Position numbers and translations under genes: made by a program
From: Streptomyces exfoliatus
GTDB taxonomy: Bacteria > Actinomycetota > Actinomycetes > Streptomycetales > Streptomycetaceae
NCBI RefSeq assembly: GCF_000725545.1
Contig: NZ_JNZP01000026.1
Coordinates: 18,731-82,730, forward strand
Length of the DNA: 64,000 bases
Direction of reading: 5' to 3'
The notes under the pieces: generated by a model
The model's database searches: none
Seen by the model: the letters and a program-made list of their open reading frames with translations, nothing else
What the model was told of the DNA's origin: nothing
Shown here: one piece after another, positions 32,912 through 42,977 of the stretch
Numbering within the stretch: the stretch's first letter is position 1
Layout: each line of letters begins with the position of its first letter

Positions 32912-35900
32912 ATGTCTGAGACGACGACCAGGGGCTCCTCCGGCCGGGAGAACCCCGGACCGGCCGCGGTGGTCGAGCCTGAACTCCGGCAGCTGCTGGC
33001 GGGGCTCACGGCCGTGCGGGACGGCGACTTCGGCACCCGTCTGCCGGACGAGGCGGACGGGCTGATGGGCGAGATCTCGCGGGTGTTCAACGGGATGGTC
33101 GACCAGCTGTCCCTGTTCACCTCCGAGGTGACGCGGGTGGCGCGCGAGGTCGGCACGGAAGGGACGCTCGGCGGGCAGGCCGCCGTGCCCGGTGTCTCCG
33201 GCACCTGGGCCGACCTGACCGACTCGGTCAACGCGATGGCCGGCAACCTCACCACCCAGGTCCGTGACATCGCTCACGTGGCGACGGCCGTCGCGAAGGG
33301 TGACCTCTCCCAGAAGATCGACGTGGACGCGCGCGGCGAGATCCTGGAGCTGAAGAACACCATCAACACGATGGTCGACCAGCTCTCGGCCTTCGCCGAC
33401 GAGGTCACGCGCATGGCCCGTGACGTGGGCACCGAGGGCATCCTCGGGGGACAGGCCGACGTGAAGGGCGTCTCCGGCACCTGGCGAGACCTGACCGACT
33501 CCGTCAACTCGATGGCGGGGAACCTCACCGCGCAGGTGCGGGCGATCGCCCACGTCGCCACCGCCGTCGCGGGCGGCGACCTGTCGAAGAAGGTCGACGT
33601 GGACGCCCGGGGCGAGATCCTGGAGCTGAAGACGACCATCAACACCATGGTCGACCAGCTCTCGGCCTTCGCCGACGAGGTGACCCGCGTCGCCCGCGAG
33701 GTCGGCACCGAGGGCCGGCTCGGCGGCCAGGCCAGGGTGCCGAACGTGGCGGGCACCTGGAAGGACCTCACCGACAACGTCAACTCCATGGCGAGCAACC
33801 TGACCGGACAGGTCCGGAACATCGCCCAGGTCACGACCGCCGTCGCCAACGGCGACCTGTCGAAGAAGATCGACGTGGACGCCCGGGGCGAGATCCTGGC
33901 GCTGAAGACGACCATCAACACGATGGTCGACCAGCTGTCCTCGTTCGCGGCCGAGGTGACCCGCGTGGCCCGCGAGGTCGGCAGCGAGGGCCGCCTCGGC
34001 GGCCAGGCCGAGGTCGAGGGGGTCTCCGGTACCTGGAAGCGGCTGACCGAGAACGTCAACGAGCTGGCGGGCAACCTCACCCGCCAGGTTCGCGCCATCG
34101 CCGAGGTCGCGAGCGCCGTCGCCGAGGGCGACCTCACCCGCTCGATCACCGTCGAGGCGTCGGGCGAGGTGGCCGAGCTCAAGGACAACATCAACGCCAT
34201 GGTCGGCTCGCTGCGCGAGACGACGCGGGCCAACCAGGAGCAGGACTGGCTCAAGTCCAGTCTGGCCCGGATGTCCGCACTGATGCAGGGCCACCGCGAC
34301 CTGGCCGTCGTCGCCGAACTCGTCATGGACGAGCTGACCCCGCTCGTCGCCGCCCAGTACGGCGCGTTCTACCTCGCGGAGGAGGGCGCCGACGGCGTCG
34401 AGCTGGGCCTCGTCGGCTCCTACGGACGCCCCGCCGGCGACCAGGACCGGGTCCGCTTCCGGCTGGGCGAGTCGCTCGTCGGACAGGCCGCCCGCAGCCG
34501 CCGCACCATCGCCGCCGAGAACGTCCCCGCCGACTACGTCACGATCTCCTCGGGTCTCGGCAGCACGTCCAAGGGCAGCCTCGTGGTGCTGCCGGTCGTC
34601 GTCGAGGAGCAGGTGCTCGGCGTCATCGAGCTGATGTCCTTCAGCCCCTTCACCTCCGTGCACCGGGACTTCCTGGAACAGCTCATGGAGACCGTCGGCG
34701 TCAACCTGAGCACCATCGTCGCCAACGCCCGCACCGACGAACTCCTGGACGAGTCCCAGCGCCTGGCCGGCGAACTCCGCTCCCGCACCGAGGAACTCCA
34801 GGTGCGGCAGGAGGAACTCCAGCGTTCCAACGCCGAGCTGGAGGAGAAGGCGGCCCTGCTCGCCACGCAGAACCGCGACATCGAGGCCAAGAACCTCCAG
34901 ATCGAGCAGGCCCGGCAGGAGCTGGAGGACCGCGCCCAGCAGCTCGCCCTGGCCTCCACGTACAAGTCGGAGTTCCTGGCCAACATGAGCCACGAACTGC
35001 GCACCCCGCTCAACAGCCTGCTGATCCTGGCCCAGCTGCTCGCCCAGAACTCGCCCCGGAACCTCACGGCCAAGCAGGTCGAGTACGCAGGCATCATCCA
35101 CTCGGCCGGATCCGACCTGCTCCAGCTGATCAACGACATCCTCGACCTCTCCAAGGTGGAGGCCGGGAAGATGGACCTCAACCCGGAGCGCGTCCCCCTG
35201 CGCAGGCTCCTCGACTACGTCGAGGCCACGTTCCGACCCCTCACCTCGCAGAAGAGCCTCGCCTTCACGGTCTCCACGGCCGCCGGCGTCCCCGTCGAGC
35301 TCGTCACCGACGACACGCGGCTCCGGCAGGTGCTGCGCAACCTGCTGTCGAACGCCGTCAAGTTCACCGAGCACGGCAGCGTCGAGCTGCGCATCGAACC
35401 GGCCTCGGAGGCCGAGTTGCCCGCGTCCGTGGACCGCGGCGGCCCCATCGTCGCCCTCCGTGTCACCGACACCGGCATCGGCATCGCCCCCGAGAACCTG
35501 GAGGCCATCTTCGGCGCCTTCCAGCAGGCCGACGGGACGACCAACCGCAAGTACGGCGGCACCGGACTGGGCCTCTCCATCAGCCGCGAGATCGCGCATC
35601 TGCTCGGCGGCGCCCTCACCGTCACGAGCGTGCCCGGCGAGGGCAGCACCTTCACCCTCTACCTCCCCGTCACCCGTACCGACTTCACCGAGCAGCCCGC
35701 CCCCGCCGCCCCGCCGACGGACCCCTTGGCGGCGGTCACCGTCCCGGCCCAGGCCCGGAGCGGCGCGATCGCGCTGCCCGGCGCTCCGACCGCCCGGCCG
35801 ACCCGGCGCCTCCTCGTCATCGAGGAGCGTCCGCGCGGACTCCTCGCCGTCGTCGCCGAGAACGCGGTCACCCAACTCGCGGCCGACGGCGGGCACACGG

Positions 35901-36664
35901 GCCGGGCGGACATCGAACTGATCGCGGTCGTCGGCCCCCAGGAGGCCGCCTCCGCGCTCGCCACCCAGCCGTTCCACTGCGTCGTGCTCGACGTCGACAT
36001 GGCGGACGGCGACGCCCTGCGCTTCCTGGACGCCATGGACGGCGACGAGGCGCTGCGCACCGTCCCCGTCCTCGCCCACAACAACCGCCGGCTCCCCGCC
36101 GACGAGGAGGGCGCCCTCCAGACCCTCGCCCGCCGCCGTCCGCTGGAACTGCTCTCCAGCCTGGACGAGCTGCGCGAGCGGATCGCCCTCCACCTGTCCG
36201 CGGAGCAGCCCGGCGACGTCGTGCCCCTGGTGCGCGGCGACCACTGGGCGCCCGCGCCCCTGGCCATCGACACCACCCTGCGCGGCAGGACCGTCCTCGC
36301 CGTCGACGACGACGCCCGCAACCTGTACGCCCTCAGCGGCATCCTGGAGCTGCACGGCATGACCGTGCTGCACGCCGAGAACGGGCGGAAGGGGATCGAG
36401 ACGCTCCTGGCGAACCCGTCCGTCGCCCTGGTCCTGATGGACGTGATGATGCCGGAGATGGACGGCTACACCGCGACCGCGCGGATCAGGGAGCTGCCGC
36501 AGTACGCGGACCTGCCCGTGATCGCCGTCACCGCGAAGGCCATGCCCGGCGACCGGGAGAAGAGCCTCGCGTCCGGGGCCAGCGACTACGTCACCAAGCC
36601 CGTCGACGCCGACGAACTCATCGCCTGCGTCCACCGCTGGCTCGACGGCGGGGCGGCCTCGTGA
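32912..36664 (+). CDS. Soluble poly-HAMP hybrid sensor histidine kinase
   Basis: 1250 residues from the ATG at 32912. Layout: five HAMP units in a repeat of about 92 residues (about 25-450; [15 protein letters not shown] recurs), a GAF domain (about 450-605), a coiled coil (610-675), HisKA with phospho-His694 in [11 protein letters not shown], HATPase ([28 protein letters not shown]), a degenerate receiver (about 965-1090), and a true receiver with Asp1177 in [11 protein letters not shown]. No membrane helix is visible, so it senses in the cytosol. The poly-HAMP layout without membrane segments recalls fungal group III kinases (Nik1/Os-1). The phosphatase and STAS genes downstream run in the same direction. 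The HAMP repeats are also near-identical in DNA. Confidence 0.93.
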   Translation: MSETTTRGSSGRENPGPAAVVEPELRQLLAGLTAVRDGDFGTRLPDEADGLMGEISRVFNGMVDQLSLFTSEVTRVAREVGTEGTLGGQAAVPGVSGTWADLTDSVNAMAGNLTTQVRDIAHVATAVAKGDLSQKIDVDARGEILELKNTINTMVDQLSAFADEVTRMARDVGTEGILGGQADVKGVSGTWRDLTDSVNSMAGNLTAQVRAIAHVATAVAGGDLSKKVDVDARGEILELKTTINTMVDQLSAFADEVTRVAREVGTEGRLGGQARVPNVAGTWKDLTDNVNSMASNLTGQVRNIAQVTTAVANGDLSKKIDVDARGEILALKTTINTMVDQLSSFAAEVTRVAREVGSEGRLGGQAEVEGVSGTWKRLTENVNELAGNLTRQVRAIAEVASAVAEGDLTRSITVEASGEVAELKDNINAMVGSLRETTRANQEQDWLKSSLARMSALMQGHRDLAVVAELVMDELTPLVAAQYGAFYLAEEGADGVELGLVGSYGRPAGDQDRVRFRLGESLVGQAARSRRTIAAENVPADYVTISSGLGSTSKGSLVVLPVVVEEQVLGVIELMSFSPFTSVHRDFLEQLMETVGVNLSTIVANARTDELLDESQRLAGELRSRTEELQVRQEELQRSNAELEEKAALLATQNRDIEAKNLQIEQARQELEDRAQQLALASTYKSEFLANMSHELRTPLNSLLILAQLLAQNSPRNLTAKQVEYAGIIHSAGSDLLQLINDILDLSKVEAGKMDLNPERVPLRRLLDYVEATFRPLTSQKSLAFTVSTAAGVPVELVTDDTRLRQVLRNLLSNAVKFTEHGSVELRIEPASEAELPASVDRGGPIVALRVTDTGIGIAPENLEAIFGAFQQADGTTNRKYGGTGLGLSISREIAHLLGGALTVTSVPGEGSTFTLYLPVTRTDFTEQPAPAAPPTDPLAAVTVPAQARSGAIALPGAPTARPTRRLLVIEERPRGLLAVVAENAVTQLAADGGHTGRADIELIAVVGPQEAASALATQPFHCVVLDVDMADGDALRFLDAMDGDEALRTVPVLAHNNRRLPADEEGALQTLARRRPLELLSSLDELRERIALHLSAEQPGDVVPLVRGDHWAPAPLAIDTTLRGRTVLAVDDDARNLYALSGILELHGMTVLHAENGRKGIETLLANPSVALVLMDVMMPEMDGYTATARIRELPQYADLPVIAVTAKAMPGDREKSLASGASDYVTKPVDADELIACVHRWLDGGAAS

Positions 36665-36779
36665 CCGTCCCCGCGGGACCGCCCCGCGCTCCCCGCCCGG
36701 CCCCGGAGCGCCGGACCGGCGCCCCCCGGCCCCGTCCGCACGGCGGCCCCGGGGCTGCCCCGACCGAGGAGTCGCCGAC

Positions 36780-39260
36780 GTGAGTGGCCCCAGCTACCCG
36801 GGCGGAGACCCGTCCGCCGGCCTCTCCGAGGCAGGCGCCGCCGCGCCCCCGACGCCCGGCGCCGCCGTCCCGTACCCCGCCGACGGCACGTCGGCCGTCG
36901 CGTCCGTCGACGGCCGGCTGGCCGCCACGGTGGAACGGCTGCGCGGCGAGGTGCGCGCCGCGCAAGCGGCGGCCGAGGGCCGCGCCCTCATCGAACTCGC
37001 CAAGGGGGTCATCGTCGAGCGCCTGGGCTGCGGCCCCGCCCAGGCGGCCCGCCAGCTCGCGGAGCTCGCCGACCGGGTCGGACTGTCCCGGCTGGAGCTG
37101 GCCGCCGACATCATCAACCAGGCGGCCCGGGACCGGATGGCCGAGGCGGCGGACGAGTTCGTGCGGACGGCCGTCGGCGAGCCCGGCGCCCCCGCCCCCG
37201 CCGCCCCCGACGCCTCGGTCGCCGTGCGGCTGCGCACGGCGGAGAGCGCGGCGCTCAGCGCCGGCGACACCCAGGCCGTCGCCGAGTCGCTGCTCCGGCA
37301 CGCCCTCGAACCCCTGGGCGCCGTCGCCGTGGCGATCTGGACCACCGGCCCCGACACCTCGCTGAGCCTGCGCGGCCACGCCGGCTTCGGCCTCGACGAG
37401 GCGGCCCGCTGGCACTACGTGCCGCCGGGGGTGACCACCGCGGCCCGGCAGGCGCTCATCGGGCGCCGCACCGTCCGGTACGCCTCCCTGGCCGCCGCGG
37501 GCATCCCCTCGATCGGCCGCGCGCGCCATCCCGACGGCGGCCGGGTCGTCGTCCCCGCCGGGACCGGCGGCCGCATCCACGGCGTCCTGGAGATCTGCTG
37601 GGCCCGTCCGCTCGACCCGCTGCCGCAGGCCGTGGAGCGCCAGATCGAGGCGCTCGCCGAGCTCTGCGCCCACACCTTGGAGGCGCTGCCCGAGGCGTCC
37701 CCCGGAGGCTCCCCCCTCTCCGGGGGCTTCCCGGTCCCCGGCGGGCACGGGGCGCCGGCGCTGGCCGAACTCTCGGACGGGCTCTACGACCCCGCCCTCG
37801 TCCTCACCCCCCACCTGGACGAGGCGGGGAAGCTCGTCGACTTCCGCATTCGGCACGCCAACGCGCACTTCCGCGATCCGGCCGGACGGCCCCGCGGCTC
37901 CGTCGACGGGGCCCTGCTCCTGGAGGCGTACCCGGCGACGGCGGACGGCAGCGAACTCTTCGAACGGATCGAGCGGGTCTATGCCACGGGGGAGCCGTTC
38001 CGCGCCCGCCGGACCCGTCTCACGGCCCTGGTGGACCAGGTGCCGCTCGCCTCGCTCGCCGACATCAGCATCAGCCGGTACGGCGCGAGCGTGCTGCTCA
38101 TCTGGCGCGTCGAGGACGAGTCGGCACGCCTCGCCAGCCTCCTCCAGCACGCCCAGCGCCTCGGCCGGGTCGGCGCCTTCGAGGAGGACGTCGTCGCCGG
38201 GGACATCACCTGGAACGGCCAGCTGTACGAGCTCTTCGGCCGCATGCCGACGGAGCCGCCGGTCCCCCTGCGCGACCTCGCCGCCCACGTCCACCCCGAC
38301 GACGTCGACACCATCCGCCGCTTCCTCCAGCAGGTGCTGCACCAGCGGCGGGTGGGCTCCGCCGCCTTCCGCATGCTCCGCCACGACGGCGTCACGCGGC
38401 ACATCCGGGTGACCGCCGAACCCGCAGTCCGCACCGGCGGCGGTCTCCAGGCGGTCCGGGGCGCCTACCAGGACATCTCGGCGCAGCACTGGACCGAGGT
38501 CGCCCTCACGGCCACCCGCGACCGGTTGGCGGCGACGGAGGAGGCGGCAGAGGAACGCAACCGGCTCACCCTCCAGCTCCAGCACGCCATCATGCCGCCG
38601 GCCAAGCCGCCGCTCGACGCGCCGGGACTCGACGTCGCCGTGCGCTACCGTCCCGCCGAGTCCGAGTCCCTGGTCGGCGGCGACTGGTACGACGCGGTCG
38701 TGCTGCCGTCCAAGAAGGTGCTCCTGTGTGTCGGTGACGTCGCCGGCCACGGCGTGGAGGCCGCCACCGGCATGGTGGTGCTGCGCAACGCCCTCCGCGG
38801 CCTCGCCGTCACGGGCGCGGGCCCGGGACAGCTGCTGTCCTGGCTCAACGGCGTCGCCCACCACCTCACCGCCCAGGTGACGGCCACCGCCGTGTGCGGC
38901 ATCTACGACCCGGGGAGCCGCACGCTGCGCTGGGCCCGCGCGGGCCACCTCCCGCCGGTGCTGGTCCGCGGGGACGAGGCGTTCGACCTGCCGCTCGTGC
39001 GTGGGCTGCTGCTGGGGGCCCTCGCGGAGGCCGAGTACGAGGAGACGGAGCTGCGGCTCGAACCCGGCGACACGCTCCTGATGTACACCGACGGGCTCGT
39101 CGAGCGGCGGGACACCGCCGTCCACGACTCCGTCGCCCAGCTGCTCACCGTCGCCCGGGAGCCGTCCGACAGCCTCGAACGCCTGCTGGACCAGCTGTTG
39201 GCGCGCAGCAAGTCGGACACGGACGACGACACGTGCGTGGTCGGTGTCCAGGTGTCATGA
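36780..39260 (+). CDS. ANTAR-GAF-PAS-PP2C phosphatase
   Basis: 826 residues starting at the GTG at 36780. Domains: an ANTAR-like helical unit at about 60-115 (RALIELAKGVIVERLGC, then AARQLAELADRVG), GAF (about 150-305), PAS (about 325-440), a PAS_3 fold (about 455-560: GRVGAFEEDVVAGDITWN), and a SpoIIE-type PP2C domain (about 590-826). Metal blocks are complete: VGGDWYDAV, CVGDVAGHGVEA, MYTDGLVERR and DDDTCVV. It should dephosphorylate a STAS antagonist, most simply the protein encoded 52 bp downstream. ANTAR domains bind RNA in antitermination; here one is joined to a phosphatase, which suggests an RNA link or just reuse as a dimer helix. Confidence 0.9.
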   Translation: MSGPSYPGGDPSAGLSEAGAAAPPTPGAAVPYPADGTSAVASVDGRLAATVERLRGEVRAAQAAAEGRALIELAKGVIVERLGCGPAQAARQLAELADRVGLSRLELAADIINQAARDRMAEAADEFVRTAVGEPGAPAPAAPDASVAVRLRTAESAALSAGDTQAVAESLLRHALEPLGAVAVAIWTTGPDTSLSLRGHAGFGLDEAARWHYVPPGVTTAARQALIGRRTVRYASLAAAGIPSIGRARHPDGGRVVVPAGTGGRIHGVLEICWARPLDPLPQAVERQIEALAELCAHTLEALPEASPGGSPLSGGFPVPGGHGAPALAELSDGLYDPALVLTPHLDEAGKLVDFRIRHANAHFRDPAGRPRGSVDGALLLEAYPATADGSELFERIERVYATGEPFRARRTRLTALVDQVPLASLADISISRYGASVLLIWRVEDESARLASLLQHAQRLGRVGAFEEDVVAGDITWNGQLYELFGRMPTEPPVPLRDLAAHVHPDDVDTIRRFLQQVLHQRRVGSAAFRMLRHDGVTRHIRVTAEPAVRTGGGLQAVRGAYQDISAQHWTEVALTATRDRLAATEEAAEERNRLTLQLQHAIMPPAKPPLDAPGLDVAVRYRPAESESLVGGDWYDAVVLPSKKVLLCVGDVAGHGVEAATGMVVLRNALRGLAVTGAGPGQLLSWLNGVAHHLTAQVTATAVCGIYDPGSRTLRWARAGHLPPVLVRGDEAFDLPLVRGLLLGALAEAEYEETELRLEPGDTLLMYTDGLVERRDTAVHDSVAQLLTVAREPSDSLERLLDQLLARSKSDTDDDTCVVGVQVS

Positions 39261-39312
39261 CCCCCTTAGTCCGCCCCGAGACCGACCCCACCCCCCATGG
39301 AAAGCAGGGAAC

Positions 39313-39681
39313 ATGTCCGAGCGAGAACCGAACCTGGATGTCGACGTCGAGATCCGCGACGACCGCACGGCGGTGCTGACCGTCGAGGGTGAGCTGGACA
39401 TGGAGACCGCCGGCCGGCTGCAGGACCTTCTGACGGAACAGTTCGGCGAGGGTCGGCGCCGTATCGTGCTGGACCTGTCCGCCCTCGGCTTCATGGACTC
39501 CTCGGGGCTGAACGTCCTGATCAGGGCGGTCAACAGGGCGCGGGAGACCGGCGGCGACCTGTATCTCGCCGCGCCGACCCCGGCCGTGCGCCGCATTCTG
39601 GAGATCACCGGCGTGACGACGACGATCCCGCCGCACGACGGCGTGGCGGACGCGCTGGCCGCGGCCGGCGGCGCGAGATAG
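39313..39681 (+). CDS. STAS-domain anti-sigma factor antagonist
   Basis: 122 residues from the ATG at 39313 (AGCAGGGA upstream). A complete RsbV/SpoIIAA fold: TAVLTVEGELDMETAGRLQD, RRRIVLDLSALGFMDSSGL, then ARETGGDLYLAAPTPAVRRI. The DSSG loop places the phosphorylatable serine at Ser63. When dephosphorylated by a PP2C such as the upstream protein it should bind an RsbW-like kinase and free a sigma factor. It sits between an intact phosphatase and a degenerate one in the same direction. Confidence 0.93.
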   Translation: MSEREPNLDVDVEIRDDRTAVLTVEGELDMETAGRLQDLLTEQFGEGRRRIVLDLSALGFMDSSGLNVLIRAVNRARETGGDLYLAAPTPAVRRILEITGVTTTIPPHDGVADALAAAGGAR

Positions 39682-39690
39682 CGGACGGGT

Positions 39691-39716
39691 GGCCGGTCCC
39701 GTGCACGGGACCGGCC
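39691..39716 (+). terminator. 26-bp perfect palindrome between STAS and PP2C-like genes
   Basis: GGCCGGTCCCGTG followed by its exact reverse complement, 10 bp after the STAS stop. As RNA it forms a strong hairpin and may lower read-through into the next gene. Confidence 0.6.
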
Positions 39717-39739
39717 CAGGGAAGAGGAAGAGGAGGACC

Positions 39740-40915
39740 GTGCACGAGATCGCCGAGCTGGAGCAGGCGCTCCGCCGGGCGGCCCCGCACCGGCTCGTGG
39801 AGGTCGTCGAGGACGCCTTGAGGGAGCACTGCGGGGCGTTGCGGGTGGAACTCCGCCTGGCCGACTACGGTTTGCGGACGCTCCAGCCCGTCGGGCACGT
39901 CTCCGGGGCGGATCAGTCGGTGCCGATCCACGACAGTCCCCAGGGGCGCGCTTTCGGCGCCCAGGAGCCGCACGTGGTCCGGGAGCCCGGGGCGCTCCGG
40001 CTCCACCTGCCCGTCACCGTCCGAGGGGACCGGCTGGGGGTGCTGACGGCCGAGCTGCCCCCGGAGGCCGACCTCACGCCGCTGCTGCCGGGGCTCGCCC
40101 AGGTCTGCGAGGCGCTCGGCCACGAGATCCTGGTGGCGGAGCGCGACACGGACCTGTACGTCCTGGCGCGGCGTGCGACTCGGCTCACGCTCGCGGCGGA
40201 GATGCAGTGGCAGCTGCTGCCCGGCCGTTCCTGCGCCCGTCCCGAGTTCGCCCTCGCCGCCCATCTGGAGCCCGCCTACGCCATCTTCGGCGACAACTAC
40301 GACTGGTCGGTCTCGGACGGCCGGCTGACCCTGACGGTCACCAACGGCATGGGGGAGGGCATCGAGGCCGCCCTGCTGACGAACCTCGCGATCAACGCGC
40401 TCCGCAACGCCCGCCGGGCCGGCCTCCCGCTGCCTGACCAGGCGGCGCTGGCGGACCAGGCGGTGTACGCCCATTACCGGGGCGAGGCCTTCGTGTCGGT
40501 CCTGCTGCTCTGCTTCGACCTGGCCACGGGCGAGGTGGAGGCCGTGGACGCCGGATCGCCCCGTCTCTGGCGGCAGCGGGGGCAGGCGGTGGAGTCCGTC
40601 GACTTCGAGGCGCAGCTGCCCCTCGGCATGTTCGAGGACACCGTGTACGTGCCCGAGCGGTTCGTGGTGCGGCCCGGCGACCGGCTGCTGTTCGGCAGCG
40701 ACGGCGTGTACGCGGCCGTCTCGCCCGCGGGGGAGAGCTACGGGGACCGGGCGCTGGCCCGCGCGCTGCGAGGGACACGGCTGTTGCCGCCCACGCACGT
40801 GCCCCAGGCGGTGCTCCGGGAGCTCGCCGCCCACCACGGCGGCAGCCCGCTGGAGGACGACGCCCTGGTCGTGTGCCTCGACTGGCACGGCTCCGTGTCA
40901 ACAGTTGCTGTGTGA
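39740..40915 (+). CDS. SpoIIE-like PP2C protein, degenerate (copy 1)
   Basis: 391 residues starting at the GTG at 39740, fixed by AGGAGG just upstream. The N-terminal part (to about 145) is a GAF-like unit (ALRRAAPHRLVEVVEDAL, LRTLQPVGHV, LPVTVRGDRLGVL), followed by a PP2C fold. The first metal Asp is kept (FGDNYDW, Asp185) but the GDxxGHG block is TNGMGEG, so the second metal Asp is Asn202. SDGVYAAV and LEDDALVV are kept. Activity is probably weak or lost; it could act as a decoy for a STAS protein. Its closest visible relative is the gene at 41642, across the MarR gene. Confidence 0.82.
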   Translation: MHEIAELEQALRRAAPHRLVEVVEDALREHCGALRVELRLADYGLRTLQPVGHVSGADQSVPIHDSPQGRAFGAQEPHVVREPGALRLHLPVTVRGDRLGVLTAELPPEADLTPLLPGLAQVCEALGHEILVAERDTDLYVLARRATRLTLAAEMQWQLLPGRSCARPEFALAAHLEPAYAIFGDNYDWSVSDGRLTLTVTNGMGEGIEAALLTNLAINALRNARRAGLPLPDQAALADQAVYAHYRGEAFVSVLLLCFDLATGEVEAVDAGSPRLWRQRGQAVESVDFEAQLPLGMFEDTVYVPERFVVRPGDRLLFGSDGVYAAVSPAGESYGDRALARALRGTRLLPPTHVPQAVLRELAAHHGGSPLEDDALVVCLDWHGSVSTVAV

Positions 40916-41033
40916 CAACTGTATCCTTGGGGCAACACCTGGCGGCTGCCCGGAAGAACGCCGTCAAGGACGACCAGAGGTGGCAATGAGGACATGGGGT
41001 GTGCGTACGGCCGGAGCCGGCGTCGCGCGGGGA

Positions 41034-41546
41034 TCAGGCCGAACTGACGTCCTTCAGCGGCGTGCGGGCGGGTGACGAGACTGCCTCTCCGCCCCCTCCC
41101 ACGGCCTCGTGGAAGCCGGTGAGCCCCCGCAGCAGCGCCTTGCGACTCGTCGGCGACATGTTCGCGATGACCGCGAGCAGGGCCTCCTCGCGCTGGGTCC
41201 TGAGGTCCCGCAGGTACGCCTTGCCGTGCACGGTCAGGTGTAGCTCCAGCTGCCGACGGCTCACGGGGCTGGGCAGCCGCTGCACGAAGCCCAGCGCCTC
41301 CAGCCGGTCGCACATGCGGCTCACGGAGGGCGGTGCGGAGCCGAGCAGCTCGCCCAGGGTGCGCAGGCTGATGCCCTCCTCGCGGTCCAGGCTGTACAGC
41401 ACGCGCAGCTGACTCGCCGAGACGGGTGTCGACGACACCATGTCCCGGCCGCGCTCCCACAGCACCTCCAGCAGCTCGATGAGCTCCCGGGCGGACTCGG
41501 CCGTCCGCTGCGGTTCCCGCGGCGGCGGGGCGGGGTTGCTGTTCAT
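41034..41546 (-). CDS. MarR-family transcriptional regulator
   Basis: 170 residues from the ATG at 41546 (GAGGAGGAT 10 bases upstream). Winged helix-turn-helix of the MarR type: SASQLRVLYSLDREEGISLR, TLGELLGSAPPSVSRMCDRL recognition region, EALGFVQRLPSPVSRRQLEL wing, and helices for dimerisation on both sides. The 20-residue N-terminal tail is Pro-rich. It lies on the opposite strand between two PP2C-like genes and probably controls the divergent 41642 gene and itself. The ligand is unknown. Confidence 0.9.
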   Translation of the reverse strand: MNSNPAPPPREPQRTAESARELIELLEVLWERGRDMVSSTPVSASQLRVLYSLDREEGISLRTLGELLGSAPPSVSRMCDRLEALGFVQRLPSPVSRRQLELHLTVHGKAYLRDLRTQREEALLAVIANMSPTSRKALLRGLTGFHEAVGGGGEAVSSPARTPLKDVSSA

Positions 41547-41641
41547 GCCTGCCGATCCTCCTCGGACGTCCCGGGCCGGGTACGGCGGCCTTGCGACGGA
41601 CCGGTCATCTCCACATCTCTCCAGAAGGCGGTACGGATCCA

Positions 41642-42865
41642 TTGGATCGACACGCGACAGTGGGTGGCGCACTGCGCGGGGCGGCACCACACCTCCTCCT
41701 GGACTCCCTCCGTACCAGTCTCGCGCACCTGCACGCCGCGACCTCCGCCGACCTGCTGCTCGTCGACTACGGCTTCACGACCCTGCGCCCCGTGGAGCCC
41801 GTCCAGACACCTGCCGGGATGGCGCACACGCCCGTGGACGCGGGCCCCGCCGGCCGCGTCTTCCGCACCCAGCAACCATATCTTTTCCGTGATGTCGGGC
41901 CCACAGCGACCGTTTACCTGCCCGTCACGGTCCGCGGCGACCGATTCGGCGTCCTGGTCGTCGTCCTGCCCGCGGACCGGTCCACCTCGGAGACCACCGC
42001 GAGCCTCGCCCGGGTCGCGGAGACCCTCGGACACGCCCTGCGCGTCGCCGACCGCCACACCGACCTGTACCGCCGCACCCGCAGGACGCACGCCCTCAGC
42101 GTCGCCGGGGAGATGCAGTGGGACACCCTGCCGGGCCGTGCCTGCGCCGGACCGGCCTTCGACCTCCACGCCCACTGGGAGCCCGCCTACACCTCCGGAG
42201 GACACCTCCTGGACTGGAGCGCCACCGAGCGGGACCTGGTGATCGTCGTCGCCGACGGCGCCGGCCCCGGAACCCCGGCCGCCCTGGCGAGCACTCTCGC
42301 CCTGACGGCGATCCGCAACGCCCGGCGGGCCGGGCTCGACCTGGTGACCCAGGCCAGCCTCACCGACCAGGCGCTCTACGGGCAGTACCGCGGCGAGCAC
42401 CCGCTCTCCGCCCTGCTGCTCCGACTCGACCTGACCACCGGCGAGGCCGAGGTGGTGGACGCCGGGTCGCCGACGCTCTGGCGTGTCCGCTCCACCGTGA
42501 CCGAGCGCATCGAACTGGACCGCCAGCTGCCCCTGGGCATGTTCGAGGACACCGTCTACACCCCCCAGCGCCTGCGCCTCCTGCGCGGCGACCGGCTGGT
42601 CTTCGTCGCCCACGGCACCGGAGAGCCGACGGCCGGCGACGGGCACGAGGCGCCGGACGGTCCCGTCGTCCGCGCCCTCACCGGCGCACGCCGGCGGAAG
42701 GGCGCGGACGTCCCCCGGGCCGTCGTACGGGCACTGCGCGGGACGCCCCGTGGCGCGCCGGACGCCGTCCTCGTACTCTGCCTGGACTGGCGCGGCCACG
42801 AGGCCGGGACCCCGGACGAGGGACGGCACGGGGCGCCCACGCCGACCGTGCCGGCGTCCCCTTGA
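41642..42865 (+). CDS. SpoIIE-like PP2C protein, degenerate (copy 2)
   Basis: 407 residues if started at the TTG at 41642, chosen because the start then aligns with copy 1 (both continue to ALR-AAPH); AGAAGGCGG lies upstream, and a TTG at 41591 is the alternative. Same layout as copy 1: GAF-like unit (LRPVEPVQTP, LPVTVRGDRFGVL) then PP2C fold. The first metal block is GGHLLDW (His188 in place of Asp), the second ADGAGPG keeps Asp, the TDG block is AHGTGE, and the last DD is PD. So nearly all other metal ligands are lost and it should not be a phosphatase. Divergent from marR; 112 bp before the RsbW-like gene. Confidence 0.8.
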   Translation: MDRHATVGGALRGAAPHLLLDSLRTSLAHLHAATSADLLLVDYGFTTLRPVEPVQTPAGMAHTPVDAGPAGRVFRTQQPYLFRDVGPTATVYLPVTVRGDRFGVLVVVLPADRSTSETTASLARVAETLGHALRVADRHTDLYRRTRRTHALSVAGEMQWDTLPGRACAGPAFDLHAHWEPAYTSGGHLLDWSATERDLVIVVADGAGPGTPAALASTLALTAIRNARRAGLDLVTQASLTDQALYGQYRGEHPLSALLLRLDLTTGEAEVVDAGSPTLWRVRSTVTERIELDRQLPLGMFEDTVYTPQRLRLLRGDRLVFVAHGTGEPTAGDGHEAPDGPVVRALTGARRRKGADVPRAVVRALRGTPRGAPDAVLVLCLDWRGHEAGTPDEGRHGAPTPTVPASP

Positions 42866-42977
42866 CACGCTGTCGGCGGGTGTGATCCGCGTGCGGGCGG
42901 TGTGGGAACCATGAAGAGGGGAAAAGCGGGTACGAGGAGCCCAGCCGCCGACCCAGGACGAGGGGAGTGCCAGCGTC

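Noticed and set aside
32480..36634. 1384-codon minus-strand frame opposite the histidine kinase
   Set aside because: A mirror of the HAMP repeats in the antisense strand; composition (Val/Gly/Asp/His) is that of a shadow, and the kinase on plus has full domain support.
41578..41583. GGGTAC before the 41642 gene as sigma-B promoter
   Set aside because: No GNNT at the needed spacing.
42928..42933. GGGTAC before the RsbW-like gene as sigma-B promoter
   Set aside because: No GNNT at 14-16 bases upstream; only the -10 fits.
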